This document shows positions 23,138 to 35,870 of a stretch of 64,000 nucleotides of DNA, in pieces (position 1 is the first letter of the stretch; each line of letters starts with the position of its first letter). The stretch is taken from NCBI GenBank assembly GCA_021442155.1, contig CM038218.1:56891277-56955276 (forward strand). The letters are read 5' to 3'. A program made the position numbers and the translations under genes. Under the pieces are notes generated by a model. That model was not told the origin of the DNA. It saw only the letters and a list, made by a program, of their open reading frames with translations, and made no database searches. The stretch is from Cymbidium sinense (taxonomy: Eukaryota; Streptophyta; Magnoliopsida; Asparagales; Orchidaceae).

Positions 23138-24300
23138 TGTACTGAATCGTAGTCCCGGTATTGATTGAGAGCTTTTGTATTTGTTCTTTCATATTCTTTT
23201 GAAGTAGTCTGACCTGTGCTTTGACCAAGTATGTGGGATTAACCCTTTCTTTGCTAAATTATGAACACAAAGAAAGTACCAATCAAAAGGTAATTTTATT
23301 AGATCTTTATATGAATCATCCTCAAGTTCTGCATCAACTTCTTGACTGGAGGATGATGCTCCCAGAAAGAACCTCTGAGTCTTGACACTTGTGGATCACG
23401 TAGGGGCTTCCTTAACTACCAAGCCCTCAGCTTTTTGAGAGGAAAGTGGGGTCAGAGCTAAAGTTTCCAACCGATGCCCAAATGTTTTACATATAGACTT
23501 GGATACACTTATGCTTTGCTTTGGAGCTCGGTATTTATCGCTATCTGGCTCAAGTGTCACCTCCAAGGGAATCTACTGCTAAGAAGAGTTGGCCAGTGTG
23601 CTAACCATATAAGACTCACCATATGAACTAGATTCTAAGTCTATATGGATAGTAGGTGTACTCCTGGTAGCTAGGACAAACCTTTTATTGGGTGGCCAAT
23701 AAGAAGGTTTTCCACCCCTAGGACTACCTCTAAACTCACCTCTTCCTCTACTTGGTTGAGGTCAGGTCGTCCTACCCATATGTTCGAAATGAGTAATAAA
23801 CTATAGGTGAAATCTAATGTCAGGCACCACTTCCCCCTCCAAGTCTATTTCCACTCCCTTTTATTTTCTTTTTCATATTCTCTTTTCTTCTCTTTTTCTT
23901 TTTCTCATTCTTTTTCATTTTTGTTTTCTTTTATTTTTAAACTTTGGCCATGTTCATGAGAATAGACTTGGAAATTTTGAGGGGGGTTGTAAGCCGCATC
24001 CTCATATATGCCAACCTCATGAACTGTAAATGGCTTGAGATCTCTTTTAACATAGTAGACAATCTCACCTCTCATAAACTTCATTCATTAATATAGAAGG
24101 GATGGAGCTATGTTGTTATAATGTATCCATGGTTTCCCAAGCAAAGCATTGAAAGATGTATCCGAGTATATAATGTGAAACTTGCCTTTGGTCTTCCAAT
24201 CATCTATCTCCAAGGGCAACACTATAGAGCCTAAGGCTTGTTGACCTCACTTTTGGAGTGTGAATTCAATTTTCCCATCTTAGACATAGGAGTCTTCTAG

Positions 24301-26250
24301 ACACTATGACTTCTCTAGACATAAGACACTTCAAACAATTAGGTAAACACTTAACCTAAGCCTAAGTACTTAGAAGGGTTAACCATAGGATTAGGTTATG
24401 CCTTAGGGATTAGGATAATCCACTTACCCTATAACCCAAATCCAATCCATGTTCACCTTCTAAAACGAAACCTCAAGTTCAATTCAAACATCAAATTAAA
24501 ATCCAAATCCAAACCCAAATTTCAAAACCAAATGATTGAAATCCATGATCAAATCCAAACTTGAAACCCTTTCTAAGCCATATGACATATCCCATGGACT
24601 TAGCTAAATCTTAATCCAAATCAATCCAAAATAAATTGATATTCTCATATTCAATTTATATCTTCAATCATATTCTTAAATATAAATCAAATCTATATTC
24701 AAATGATCAAAACTAAATCAAACTAAATCAAATTAAATCAAAACCCTTCCTAAGCCATATGACCTATCCCATGGACTTAACCAAATCTTAATCCAAATCA
24801 AATCAAACTCAATTTATTTTCTCATAAATCAATCATATTTTCAATCATCTTCACAAATTGAAATGAACTATAGATATTTAAATCATGAAAACTAAATCAA
24901 ACCAAATTAAAATCCAAACCTAAGCCGCACGACCCAACTCTATGGACTTAGCCAAATTTCTTCATTCCAAAACCCAAATTCAATTGATTTTCTCATGAAT
25001 CAAACATACCTTCAATCATGTTCACAAATATAAATTAAATCTACAATCATCAAGCCAAACCAAAATCAACCCATGTCAAACAACCCTTTTGACTTGAAAT
25101 ATTCAAATGAACCAAAACCCATTTGAACCAATTACAATTATATATCAATCCCAAATCCATATATAAACTCAACTAAATCAAACTCAACCAAAAATTAAAC
25201 CAACTAAACCCAATTGGTCCACTTGACCCAATGTGGCCAATTTGATCTATTTGAGCTAAGTTCTAATCCTACCAAAATTAGATTGAACAAAGTTGATCAG
25301 AGCCTCCCATCATGATTGTTGATCACCCTAGGTTGATCAATTATCATAAATTAGGTCAAACCAAGTCAACTTAGTCATTTGACCAAGTCAACCCCTTAAC
25401 CAATATGAATCCAAACTAGCTAAAGTGCAACTTAAGACAAGTCCCTTAAAACCAATGATTCATACCAAATCAAAATCAATATTTGAATATGAATTGACCT
25501 TCAATTGAGTCAAACCAAACCCAATTGTCCCTCTTGACCCAAGTTGACCCGAATTGACCTAAAAGACCAAATTGGGTCAAATTAAAATATAAACCAAATT
25601 GATTGCAACCAATGACTCAAGTTCATTCAAAATTGATTGTTAAACTTGACTAAATCTATGATTGGACCTAATTGAACCCAATCGACCTACATAGCCCAAA
25701 TTGACCTAAAGGTTCAGGTTGGCCAAAATCAAAACCAAATCTAAATTAATTGAAACCAAAGCCTGCAATCATCTTCAATTGGTCAACTAAACCCAAACCA
25801 ACACCTAACCCAAGCCAATTTGGCCAATTTCATCAAATTGGTCAACTTAACCCATTTGATGCAAATAATTTCAAATGAGCCAAAATCAAATCTAAGCCAA
25901 ACTAAACCAAACTAATTGAACCAATACATCCCAAATAATCATATGAACTTGGCCCAACCCTTGGTTTGACCCAATTTGACCAATTGTTCAACTTGACCAA
26001 CCTAACCCAATTTGACCTAAATGAGTCAAATTGAGGCAAACCTAAATAAATCAACTCTAATTGACTTGAAATTTGGGCTAATCCACTTTTGTCTGATTTC
26101 AAATCTGGCCAAGTCAAATCCAATGCTAAATGATCATTCTACCCTTGGGTCAAAGGAATCACATGAGATAAATCACCCATGTAAGTTGTCATTTCCATTT
26201 CTTGGCCACTTGGTACTCTTCCAATGGTCCACCTAGGCACCTAGGACACT
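24301..26250. repeat. A/C-rich non-coding DNA with a 170-bp triple repeat and TTGACC words
   Basis: Upstream of the gypsy protease. Three tandem copies of a ~172-bp unit start near 24555, 24735 and 24905, each with CCTAAGCCATATGACC..TCCATGGACTTAG and ending in CAATCAT..TCACAAATATAAAT. From about 25200 to 26150 the DNA is built from CAAATTGACC/AACCCAATTGACC words without fixed spacing. No gag gene is visible where one would be expected. Small frames here are by-products of the word repeats. Confidence 0.6.
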
Positions 26251-28777
26251 CTCCAACCTGACCCAAGGGGTTATTGGATCGGACATGACTGATGGGAGGT
26301 AAAATCACCTAGCCCTACCTATTGGAGCATGTGAAACCCATAGGACACTAATGATTCCTCCTTGACAGCCACCTCCACACCTTAAACCAACGAAGCTGAG
26401 CCAACTCACCTCCTCCCTACCACCCATGGCACCCTGAGATGGCCGGATGGAAAATAGAAGCCAAACCTGATCCTACAATCTGATCAAGATGAAGGGGTAT
26501 CTGACTCCTCATTTCCACTCAAACACACACACAAATCATTCCTCGAGCCATACCCAAGATGAGAGCCATTCCCTAAGCTCCCAATCTCATTCCTTGATCA
26601 AAAAATTCCATTCCCATCCATTTTGAAATAGGACACTCCCATTTTTTACCTAACTTCCCCATTTCTCCATCAAACTCAGATTAACTTTGCTCACACCTTC
26701 CCCAGGGCTTGTCAAGCAAGAACAAATCATCTCCCAAGCTTCGAGCATTAGATGGGGACTTTGATCAAAGTTGAGCTATCATCGTTCATGGCATTCTGAG
26801 CGAACATCAAGGAATTGATCTAATTGCTACTAAAGAGGGCTTCATCTCCACTAGATGAAGCTTCTTCAATCATTTGAGCTGCCAGTCTTGAGCTCCGATG
26901 AGGTATGCTTCCAAAGCTTATTCTTAGGAAAAAATGGGTTGGGGCTTTTTGAAGAAAACTTTCATCTCGTGTGATCTTGATTGTTGGATCCCCTCCGATC
27001 GATGCCATGAAGGTGTGGGATACTTTTGGAGTTGATTCGAGCTTGGGTAAGCTCAAATCAAGTGAGAAATGTCGGTCAGACTCCATTCTCCCTCACTCAC
27101 ATGATGTTCGATCACGCACTGTCCATTTCACATGTTTAAAATGGACGGTGATTTGATCTGTCAGATCGATTTGATCTATCAGATCGATTTGATTTGATCC
27201 TATTAAGCTGTGGGATTAATCAAAGCCATCTGATCTTAGATGGATGATGAACAAGAAAGCGCATCTGTCATCACCATGTTGGCATTGAGTCAGATAAGTT
27301 TAAGTAGCCAATCCCAAGGCACCACATGGCGCCAATAGGATTAAGCTTAATTAATCATTTTTAATGGATGAAACTTCTAAAAATCATAGAACATCATAGA
27401 AAAATAAAAACAAAATGTAAGTAAATACTCATTTTAATAGTATTTTAGAGGAGAATTAATTAAAAATGATCTTAACTAATTTTGAATAGTAATTCAAGTT
27501 TAATTACAAAATTAATTAGCTTAATTACTCCTTAATTACTTGAGCAATTAATGCCAAATTTTATGGGTTAATTTAATGGGATGGCCTGTGCCTCCCATAA
27601 TTTTCATCGAATTCATTGCTCACTTAATTAGGAAAATTGACTATTAAACCATAACTACTCTTTTAAGTTAATTAATGATTAATTAATCACATGAACAGTA
27701 ATAAATTGGTTAATTAAGTTTATTAATCATTGTTCAATAGTAAGTGAACTAAGGAATAGGGTTGGAACCCCTTTCCATAAGTTCATTTCACCATTTTTTA
27801 AGATGAAATTAATTAAGATTTAACTATTTAATTAAATCACTTAATCAACTTGATATCATAATCACATCAGACCTTAATTAATTAAATCATAGGGTAGATC
27901 TTTAGGTGTTTAAAATTAAAGGAGTTTAATGAAATTATGGTTAGTCCACATGTGTGGGAAAACCATAAGAGTAATTAAGGAAGTCCCAATCTAATTAAGT
28001 ATTAATCAGGTGCCAATTGCATTAGGCCTTTTATTTCCTAGGATCATTGTAAGTTTATTTTCCATGCATATCATGTTGGCTCATAATTATTTAGTTATTT
28101 ACTTTAAGGTGACATAAGTAAGGGTAATTAATTAATTTGATTAAGAGTTCAACTTAATTAACCCATAAAATCAACTTAATTTCATTTCTGTAAATTAAAT
28201 CAAATCACTAATGTGGGAACGGGTTTAAAACAATAAGTGATGATTTCTCTTCTCCTCTTTAAATAAAATTAAATCCAAAACTTAATTAATAAATAAGCTT
28301 TGGTTTGCTTTAAATAATCTTATTTCATTTGATTGTCCTTAAGAACTAGTTTGGTTGAATGAATCACATGCTTATATTTGATTGTCCTCTTTCCAATCAT
28401 GTTAAATTTTGTATGTCATTTGAATTCATGCATCCATCTTTTCAAAATCAAGTAAAATAAAATGGAATTCCTTTATGTAAGCTTGCATGTGTTGATTTAA
28501 TTTAATATATATGTGCCTATTATCACTATTAAATCCAAATGAATTTTTCAAAAGCTTATAAATGAATAATAATATGTGTTATAATGTTAGGTATAAATAC
28601 ATAAGAAATGCATGTGCTTATAGCTTAAGTGTATGAATGTTGAGTTCTCTTTCCTCTATTCATGTGTTGATTTATATAAGATTGAATGGTAATGGGTATA
28701 TAGTCTAGACATCCCAAGAACATAAGGCTTTAGCAAGCCCCAAGGAGGTCATTTGATTACCTCACTTCCCTGGTTTA
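26251..28777. other. Unassigned block, probably LTR or UTR of the gypsy element
   Basis: 26251-27300 is unique-looking with mixed composition; 27300-28777 is AT-rich with many TTAATTAA words. An 88-codon frame on the - strand (26820-27086) has no recognisable domain. By position (upstream of gag-pol on the - strand) it could be the 5' LTR and leader, but I found no matching second LTR at 16.6-20.6 kb. Confidence 0.35.
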
Positions 28778-28840
28778 TTACTTGGTTGAAGAAATCAAAA
28801 AGAAAAAATGTTGAATCTAAATTTGTTCTCTGTTAAAAAA
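28778..28840 (+). pseudogene. GR-RBP 3'UTR tail only
   Basis: Only the last ~63 bases of the fragment: TTACTTGGTTGAAGAAATCA through AATGTTGAATCTAAATTTGT to an A-tract. The upstream part is cut off by the 16.6-28.8 kb block. It breaks within about 10 bases of the place where the inverted tail at 3010-3065 breaks. Confidence 0.8.
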
Positions 28841-29640
28841 CAAAACCCAAAACCCTAAACTAAAACTGAACCCTAAACCTAAAACCTAAACCCTAAAACC
28901 CTAAACCTAAACCTGACCTAAACCCTAAACCCCCCAAACCTCCCTAAATTGTAAACCCTAACAAACCTAAACTTAAACTAAATAAAGCATAAAAAAAATA
29001 ACTAAACCTAAACCTATATAAAATAAAATATAAAATAAAATAAAAACCTAAACTAAAACCTAAACCAAAAACTAAACCTAAAACTAAAAATAAAATAAAA
29101 TAAAAACTAAAAACTAAAATAAAATAATATCAATAAAAACCTAAACTAAACTAAAAAATAAAATAAACCTAAAAATAAAAATCCTAAATAAAATAAAAAC
29201 TAAATAAAAACCTAAACCTAAAAATAAAATAAAATAAACCTAAACACTAAACAAAAAAAGAACCTAAACCTAAAATAAACAAAATAAGCATAAATATAAA
29301 CCTAAACTAAAATAAACTAAACATAAATTAAACTAAACCAACCACTAAAATAAAATAAACTTAAAATAAACCTATAAACCTAAAAAAAACCTACTAATGA
29401 TTTAAAAAAAACCTACCAAGAATAAAAAAAACCTAAAAAAAAATAAAAATAAAACTATGCTAAAAAAAATAACATAAACTCTTAAACCTAAAAAAATAAA
29501 CTTAAATAAAACCTAAACTAAAATGAATAAACCTAAAGATAAACAAACTACATAAAAATAAAATAAACCTAAAATGAGATAAATGTAAATAAAACTTAAA
29601 TAAATAAAATAATCTGGATAAACTAAATAAACCCCTGGTG
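28841..29640 (+). repeat. Heptads then A-rich array, ending in a boundary motif
   Basis: CCCTAAA heptads to about 28970, then A-rich CCTAAA/AATAAA array. The motif variant CCCCTGGTGGGTTTGCTTAT at about 29631-29650 separates it from the GC-rich block. Confidence 0.75.
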
Positions 29641-30090
29641 GGTTTGCTTATTTAAAAGACCCACAAACCCTAAGATCCTGGGCCCAGGCCCTGATCCTAG
29701 GCCCTGGGCCCTAAAAGCCTAGCCTGACTCCTGCCCTGGGCTCTGGGCCTAAACTGAGGCCACTAGGCTAACCCTGGGCCAATCTGAGCCCTGAGCCCTG
29801 GGCCCTGGGCCCTGGGCACTGAGCCTAACCACTGAGCCCTGGGCCTAACACTGGGCCACTGGGCTATACCCTAAACCCTGGCCCTGGGCTGGAGTCTGAC
29901 CCTAAAGGCCTGGACCCTGACTTAACCTGACTCCAGGATCCTATGACCCACCAGGCTATGGGCCTGAGGCCAGATCCAAAGGCTAAACCTAGGCCCTAGG
30001 CCACTGAGCCATGAGCCCTGAGCCACTGACCTGGGCCCTGGGCCAAGCCCTAACAAGACCTGGGCTCTGATCCTGACCACAACCTCCTAA
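29641..30090 (+). repeat. CCCTGGG GC-rich heptad block 3
   Basis: CCCTGGG runs (GGGCCCTGGGCCCTGGGC at about 29800) mixed with CTGACC and CTGAGCC words. Confidence 0.8.
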
Positions 30091-31034
30091 ACCTGATCTA
30101 AATAAGACCTAAAAATAAAATAAATAAAACCTAAAGATAAATAAATAAAACCAGACTAAGACCTAAACCTAAACTAAAGAAATAAATAATAAAAAATAAA
30201 CTAACAAAATAAATAAAACCTAAACTAAACTAAAATAAAATAAACCTAAGAATAAAGTGCTCGATAAAATAAACTAAGCGAAATAAAATAAAATAAATCT
30301 AAAACAAAATAAAATAAAAACTAAATAAAAACTTGAACCTAAATAATAAACCTTAAAATAAAATTTAAAAATAATAAATAATAAAATCTAAATCCTAAAT
30401 TATAAAAAAAACCTAAAAATAAAAAAAATAAAATAAAACCTAAACCTAAACTATAAACTAAACTAAAATAAATAAAATATACACCTAAACTTAAACCTAA
30501 AGTAAAATTAAGTAAAATAAACAAACTAAAATAATCCTAAACCTAAAATAAAATTAAACCTATTAAACCTAAAATAAAACCTAAACCTAAAAGAAAATAA
30601 AACCTAAACCTAAAATAAAATAAAATAAAACTCATTTAAAAAAATAACCTAACCAGACCTAAAAAACTAAATATATAAACCTAAATAAATAAAACCTAAA
30701 ATAAATAAACTAAAATAAAATAAAATAAAATAAACTAATTAAACTAAAACCTATGGGTTTTACTTAATTAAAAAAAAACCATAAACCCTAAATCCTAAAC
30801 CCTAAACCCTAAACCTGATCCTAAACCCTAAACCCTACCTAAACTCTAAAAATCTAAACCCTCAAACTTTAATGCTAACTGCCCCAATACCCCTAAACCC
30901 TAAACCTTAAACCCTAACCTAAACCAGACACTAAACCCCAAACCCTAAACCTAAAGCTAAAGTAAATAAATAAACTAAAAATAAACCTAAACCCCAAAAA
31001 CCTAATAAACTTAAACATAAACCTAAACCCTAAG
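30091..31034 (+). repeat. A-rich array, boundary motif, heptads before copy G
   Basis: A-rich array to about 30750; motif CCTATGGGTTTTACTTAATT at about 30751-30770; CCCTAAA heptads and the fixed CCTAATAAACTTAAAC lead-in follow. Confidence 0.75.
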
Positions 31035-31500
31035 AATGGGCAGAACCTTGATGGCAGGAACATCAGTCAACAAGACTCAGTCTAGATCTAGCGATGGAGG
31101 AGAAGGTAGTGGTGGCGGTTATCACAGTAGTGGTGGGGGATCTAGAGGTACTGGTGGATATGGAGGTGGTGGTCGGAGTAGTGGTAGTTGTGGGAGGCGG
31201 GCGAGAGGTTCTGCCGTGGTGGGAAGAAGGGAGATGGGGATATGATGGTGGATCAGATACTCGAGAGGGGTGGTTGATGAGGCGAAGAAATTGAAGAACG
31301 GCCCATTTGATCTACTACTTATGGAACTGTGTAGTAACAGTAGAGACAGTTCAAGTTATCTAGGGTTTTTGATTTGCTCTATGCCTGCTCAATTTTTATT
31401 TATGTCATTACTTGAGACTTAGAAAACATAATGTGTTACTTGATTGATGAAATTGAAAAGAAAAAATGTTGAATTTGAATTTATTCTCTGTTAAAAAAAA
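31035..31500 (+). pseudogene. GR-RBP 3' gene fragment, copy G
   Basis: Same fragment. An open stretch 31036-31245 covers the RRM end (with TQSRSSDGGE) and GSRGTGGYGGGGRSSG before a frameshift; the stop region is rearranged (AGGCGAAGAAATTGAAGAAC). 3'UTR from about 31300, A-tract at about 31493-31500. Shares 3'UTR variants with copy H (GCTCTATGCCT, ATTTATTCT). Confidence 0.88.
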
Positions 31501-31795
31501 TCATAAACCATAAACCCTATACTAAAACTACAACCTAAAACCTAATCCCTAAACCCTAAACCCCAATAAACCCTAAACTCTAAACCCTAAACCCTAAATC
31601 CTAAACCCTAAACCCTAAAACCCTAAACTAAACCCTAAACCCTAAACTCTAAACCTAAACCCAAAACCCAAACCCAAACTGCAAACCCTAAATCCTAAAC
31701 ACATAAACCAAACTAAACCCTAAACCCTAAAAAGTTAAAAACCTAAAACTAAACTAAATAAAACATAAAAATAAAATAAGTAAGAAAACCTAAAT
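31501..31795 (+). repeat. CCCTAAA heptads after copy G
   Basis: Heptads to about 31745, then a short A-rich run into which an RTE element inserted at 31796. Confidence 0.75.
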
Positions 31796-33170
31796 AATAA
31801 CAAGAGCAACAACAATAACAAGCCTTTATCCCACTAAGTGGGGTTGGCAACATGAATCCTTCATCTCCATTATGTCCTATTATGTGTCAAATTCTCATTT
31901 AATTCAAGTATACTAAAGTCATTTTGCATACATCTTAACTAAGTCTTTTAAGATCTACCTCTACTTTTTTTAACATAAGGCAAATCTAATGCATCTACTC
32001 TCTTAATAGGGTCATCGGACGACCAACACTTTATGTGGCCAAACCATCTAAGGTGACTCTCTCTAATCTTATCTACCCTTTGGAACTCTCACTTTTTTAC
32101 AACATACTCATTTCATATTTGATATCTAAGAGTATTGCCACTCATCCACCCTAGCATCCTCATCTCTGTAACACTTAACTTAGTCTAATGCTTCTCTTTT
32201 ATTGGCCAAGATTCTGCACCATAAGTCATTGCAGGTCTTACCACCATCTTATAAACTTTTTCCTTAAGTTTAAGTGGAACTTTTCTATCACATAATAGGC
32301 TAGATGCATTCCTCCACTTCAACCATCCAACTTGAATTCTGATAATAATATCTCCATCTATTTCACCATCATTTTGAACAATAGAGCCTAAATATCTGAA
32401 TCGTTCACTCTTATTAACAGCTTGTTAACCTAATGTCACAACACTACCTATAACTTCTACAACTAAAATTACACTCGATATATTTTGTTTTAGATATACT
32501 TAAATGAAAACCTTTAGACTCTAATGTTGACCTCCATAATTCAAGTTTCTCTTGGACTCCCTCTCTAGTCTTATCAGCAAGAAGAATGTCATCAACAAAA
32601 AGCATACACCAAGGTACATCTTCCTGTAAATGTTTAGTAAGAACATCTATAACTAAAGAAAAAAATAGATAAGGGATTAAAGCTGATCGTTGATGTAATC
32701 CAACTGAAATAGGAAAATATTTTATCAAACCTCCTTGTGTTTGGACACAAGTAACAGCTCTAGTATACATAACCTTAATGACTTGAATATAACTAATATT
32801 AACTCCTTTCTATTTTAGAACTCTCCAAAGAACATCTCTTGAAACTTTGTCATAAGCTTTCTCGAAATCAATAAATATCATGTGTAGATCCTCCTTACTT
32901 TCTCTATACTTCTCCATCGAAAATCTTAACAAATGTATAGCATCCATAGTAGATCTACCTGGCATGAAACCAAACTGGTTGTGAGAAACTTTTGTATCAC
33001 ATCGTAACCTATGCTCAATTACTCTCCCATAATTTTATTGTATGACACATTAACTTAATTCCTCTATAATTTGCACACTATTGTGCATCATCTTTATTCT
33101 TAAATATAGGAATCGACAAACTCTTCCTCCACTCATCTGGCATCTTTTTAGTCTTAAAATAGCATTAAAA
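31796..33170 (-). mobile_element. RTE-like LINE, 5'-truncated, copy 1
   Basis: On the - strand it begins inside the RT N-terminus at about 33170 and runs to a 3' end of TTG repeats (CAACAACAATAACAAGCC on the + strand, 31805-31822), as is usual for plant RTE families; TTTATCCCACTAAGTGGGG follows. An open segment 32444-32770 holds the RT core with FVDDILL (aspartates at about 32588-32593), then [10 protein letters not shown]. The usual A of FADD is V here and in copy 2. Downstream, Y-LG-like and WPIKEKH-like words are broken by stops. Confidence 0.85.
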
Positions 33171-33880
33171 AAACCTAAACCAAAATAAAAAAGTTAAAAA
33201 AAAACATAAACTAAAACCTAAACCTAAACTTAACCTAAAAAAACTAAACTAATATCAAATAAATAAAAACCTAAACTAAACTAAATAAATAAATAAAATA
33301 AAAAAAATAAAAACTAAACCTAAAATAAAAATAAAATAAACCTAAAAAAATAAAAAATTAAATTAAATAAAAACCAAAACCTAAACAATAAACTAAACTA
33401 AAATAAAAAAATAAAACATAAACCCAAAACTTAAAAAAACCAAAATCTAAAATAAAATAAAATAAATTGAAACCTAAACAAAAAAAAAAAACTAAATTAA
33501 AAACCTAAACACAAACCTAAAATAAACTAAACTAAACCTAAACCTAAACTAAATAAAATAAAATAAACTAAAAGAAACCTACTAAGATATAAAACCTAAA
33601 AAATAAACCTATAAAACCTAAAACCTAAAAAATAAAATAAATAAACCTAAACCTAAATAAAAAATAAAACTTACTAAAGGATAAAACTAAACTAAAGAAT
33701 AAAAAAATAGGCACTAAAAAATAAACTAAACATAAAAGAAATCTAAAGTAGCATAAATTAAACTAAATAAAAATAAAATAAACCTGGATAAAATAAATAA
33801 GATAAGATAAATAATAAATGGATTAAAATGACCTAAATCTGTTTCACAGTTTAAAAAAATAAATAGATAAATAAATAATA
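33171..33880 (+). repeat. A-rich array
   Basis: AATAAA/CCTAAA words; a degraded boundary motif (CTGTTTCACAGTTTAAAAAA) near 33839-33858 precedes the GC-rich block. Confidence 0.7.
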
Positions 33881-34470
33881 AAGATCTCTGACCCTCAGAG
33901 CCCTGACCCCAGCCACTGGGCTACAGGCTCTGAGCTGCTGCCCTGGGCCCCTGGGCCAGGCCTGACCCCAGGCAGGCCAGACCCAGACTGGAGTGAGCCA
34001 CTAAGATCTTGGATCTGATCCTGGGCCCTGACCTGACCCTGGGCCCTAGGCCTGACTGAGCCCTGGGCTCAGACCCTGACCTGGCCCTTACTGACCCTGG
34101 GCCATGGGCCATGGGCCCTGGGCCCTGGGCCCTGGGCCCTAGGACTGGGCCCTGGGCTGGGCCCAACTTAGGCCAGGCTCACTGGCCAACTGGGCCTGGG
34201 CCACTGGCCCTGAGCCCTGGCTGGCCTCTACAGGCCCTGGGCCAGGCCGGGACCCTGCTTGCCTGATGGGTGACCTGACCCTGGGCCATGAACTGGTGCT
34301 AGTGAGCCCAGCCACAGGCCTGGGCCACTGGGCCCTAGGCCAAGGCTGGGCCCCAGGCCCTGACCTGACCCTGGGCTCTGACCTGGGCCTGGGCCTTGGG
34401 CAAACCCCTGAGTCCAGGCTGAGGCTGAGTGTTGACCTGGGCCCAAGACCATAAATGCTTAAACTGACCA
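33881..34470 (+). repeat. CCCTGGG GC-rich heptad block 4
   Basis: Purest stretch of the variant heptad (34090-34140: GGGCCCTGGGCCCTGGGCCC). Both strands show frames of Gly/Pro/Gln/Ala only (33921-34471); these are low-complexity by-products. Confidence 0.85.
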
Positions 34471-35870
34471 CACCATAAACAAATGCTAGCTAAACCTAAA
34501 CTGGCCAAAATAAAATAAATTAATGAAGATAAACACTGACTGACTAAAAAATAAACTAAAGATAAATAAAAGACTAAATAAAGAATGAAATAAATTTAAA
34601 TATGATAAAATAAACTAAGATGGATAAAATAATATAAATAAATGAGACCAGACTTTTAGGTTAAACCCTACCCTAAACCCTAAAAGATCATACCACCCAG
34701 GCCCTCCTGGGCCCTAAACTGGGCCAGGCCTAAACGTTTGGACCCTCCCCCAGGCTTAGGCCCTAAAGCCCTGGGCCTAAGCCCTAAACAGACCCTGGGC
34801 TCTGGGCAGTGGGCCATCACCTAGGCCTTACATAACAAGATCCCTGGGCACAGGCTGGATCCTAAACTAACTGGGCTAAGTGACCTGACCATGGGCACCT
34901 CTGAGCCACTGGGGCCCATTCTAAAGGCCTCTCCTGGGCTAAAGGCCTGAGGCCCTGGGCTGGCCCTGACCCTGAGGCCATGAGCCGCCCAGACCCTAGG
35001 CCAAAACCCTAAACAGGCCTGGGCCTAGGACCCTACTTAAATCTTGCAAAACCTAAACCCTGTAAATAAACTTAAAATTAAATAAATAAAGAATCTAAAG
35101 CAAAATAAAATAAAATAAAATAAAAAGCTAAACTAAACTTAAAAATAAAATAAACTTAAGAATAAAGGTCCTAAATAAAATAAAACTAAACTTAAAATAA
35201 AATAAAAACCTGATAAAGATGAAACTAAAAACTTAAACCTAAAAAATAAACCTTAAAATAAAATGTAAAAAAATATATAATAAAACCTAAATCCTAAATA
35301 AAAAAAACCTAAACCTAAAATAAAAATGTACATAAAATAAACCTAAACTAAATAAAATAAAACACAAGCAAACTAAACTAAATAAATTAAATAAACTAAA
35401 ACAAACTAATCCTAAACCAAAAAAACCTAAAATTAAACTAAACCTAAAAAATAAAAAAATAAAACCTAAACTTAAAAATAAAATAAAAAAAACTAAATTA
35501 AAATTAAACCTAAAACCAAAACCTAAAATAAACTAAAATAAAACCTAAACTAAGATAAATAAACCTAAAATAAATAAACTAAACTAAATAAAATAAATCT
35601 AAATAAAATAAATAAACTAAATAAACTAAACTACTGGGGTTTACTTAATTAAAAAAACATAAACCCTAAATCCTAAACCCTAAACCCTAAACCTACAATC
35701 CTAAACACTAAACCGAAAACCCTAAACCATAAAAAATCCTAAACCCTAAACCCTAAATGCAAAACTGAAAACCTTAAACCCTAAACCTAAAGCTAAAGTA
35801 ACTAAATAAATTAAAAAATAAACCTAAACCCTAAAACCTAATAAACTAAAACCTAAATCTAAACACTAAG
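34471..35870 (+). repeat. A-rich, GC-rich, A-rich arrays and heptads before copy H
   Basis: Short A-rich run to about 34660; mixed CCCTAAA/CCCTGGG words about 34661-35060; A-rich array to about 35630; boundary motif ACTGGGGTTTACTTAATTAA at about 35634-35653; heptads and lead-in to copy H. Confidence 0.75.

Larger units (their letters stand above)
20651..24300 (-). mobile_element. Ty3/gypsy Tat-lineage polyprotein remnant, copy 1
   Basis: On the - strand, in order: protease end (FNALLGKPWIH, about 24110-24150); a Glu/Lys-rich linker (about 23850-23960); the pre-RT acidic region and FAWSYEEMPGL motif (22718-23137); reverse transcriptase (about 22100-22720) with YVDD at 22296-22307; the start of RNase H (TEANYQSMDTA, about 21745-21775). 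It then joins integrase directly (CHQC at about 21727-21738) without the rest of RNase H. Integrase runs to a WEGPFII-type end at about 20905-20940. FAWSYEEMPGL and the linker suggest the Tat/Ogre/Retand group. Frameshifts and stops are frequent; inactive. 20651-20830 is non-coding. Confidence 0.85.

Noticed and set aside
24301..26250. CRISPR-like array of TTGACC words
   Set aside because: No fixed repeat length or unique spacers, and the context is plant nuclear DNA.
26820..27086. 88-codon - strand frame as a host gene
   Set aside because: No recognisable domain, no support from context, and an overlapping frame of similar length on the other strand (26971-27156).
33921..34471. Overlapping Gly/Pro/Ala/Gln-rich frames on both strands (also at 37356-37712 and 46665-46992)
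   Set aside because: They arise from CCCTGGG repeats, which seldom form stop codons in any frame; no domain, no codon bias, and they exist only inside GC-rich blocks.
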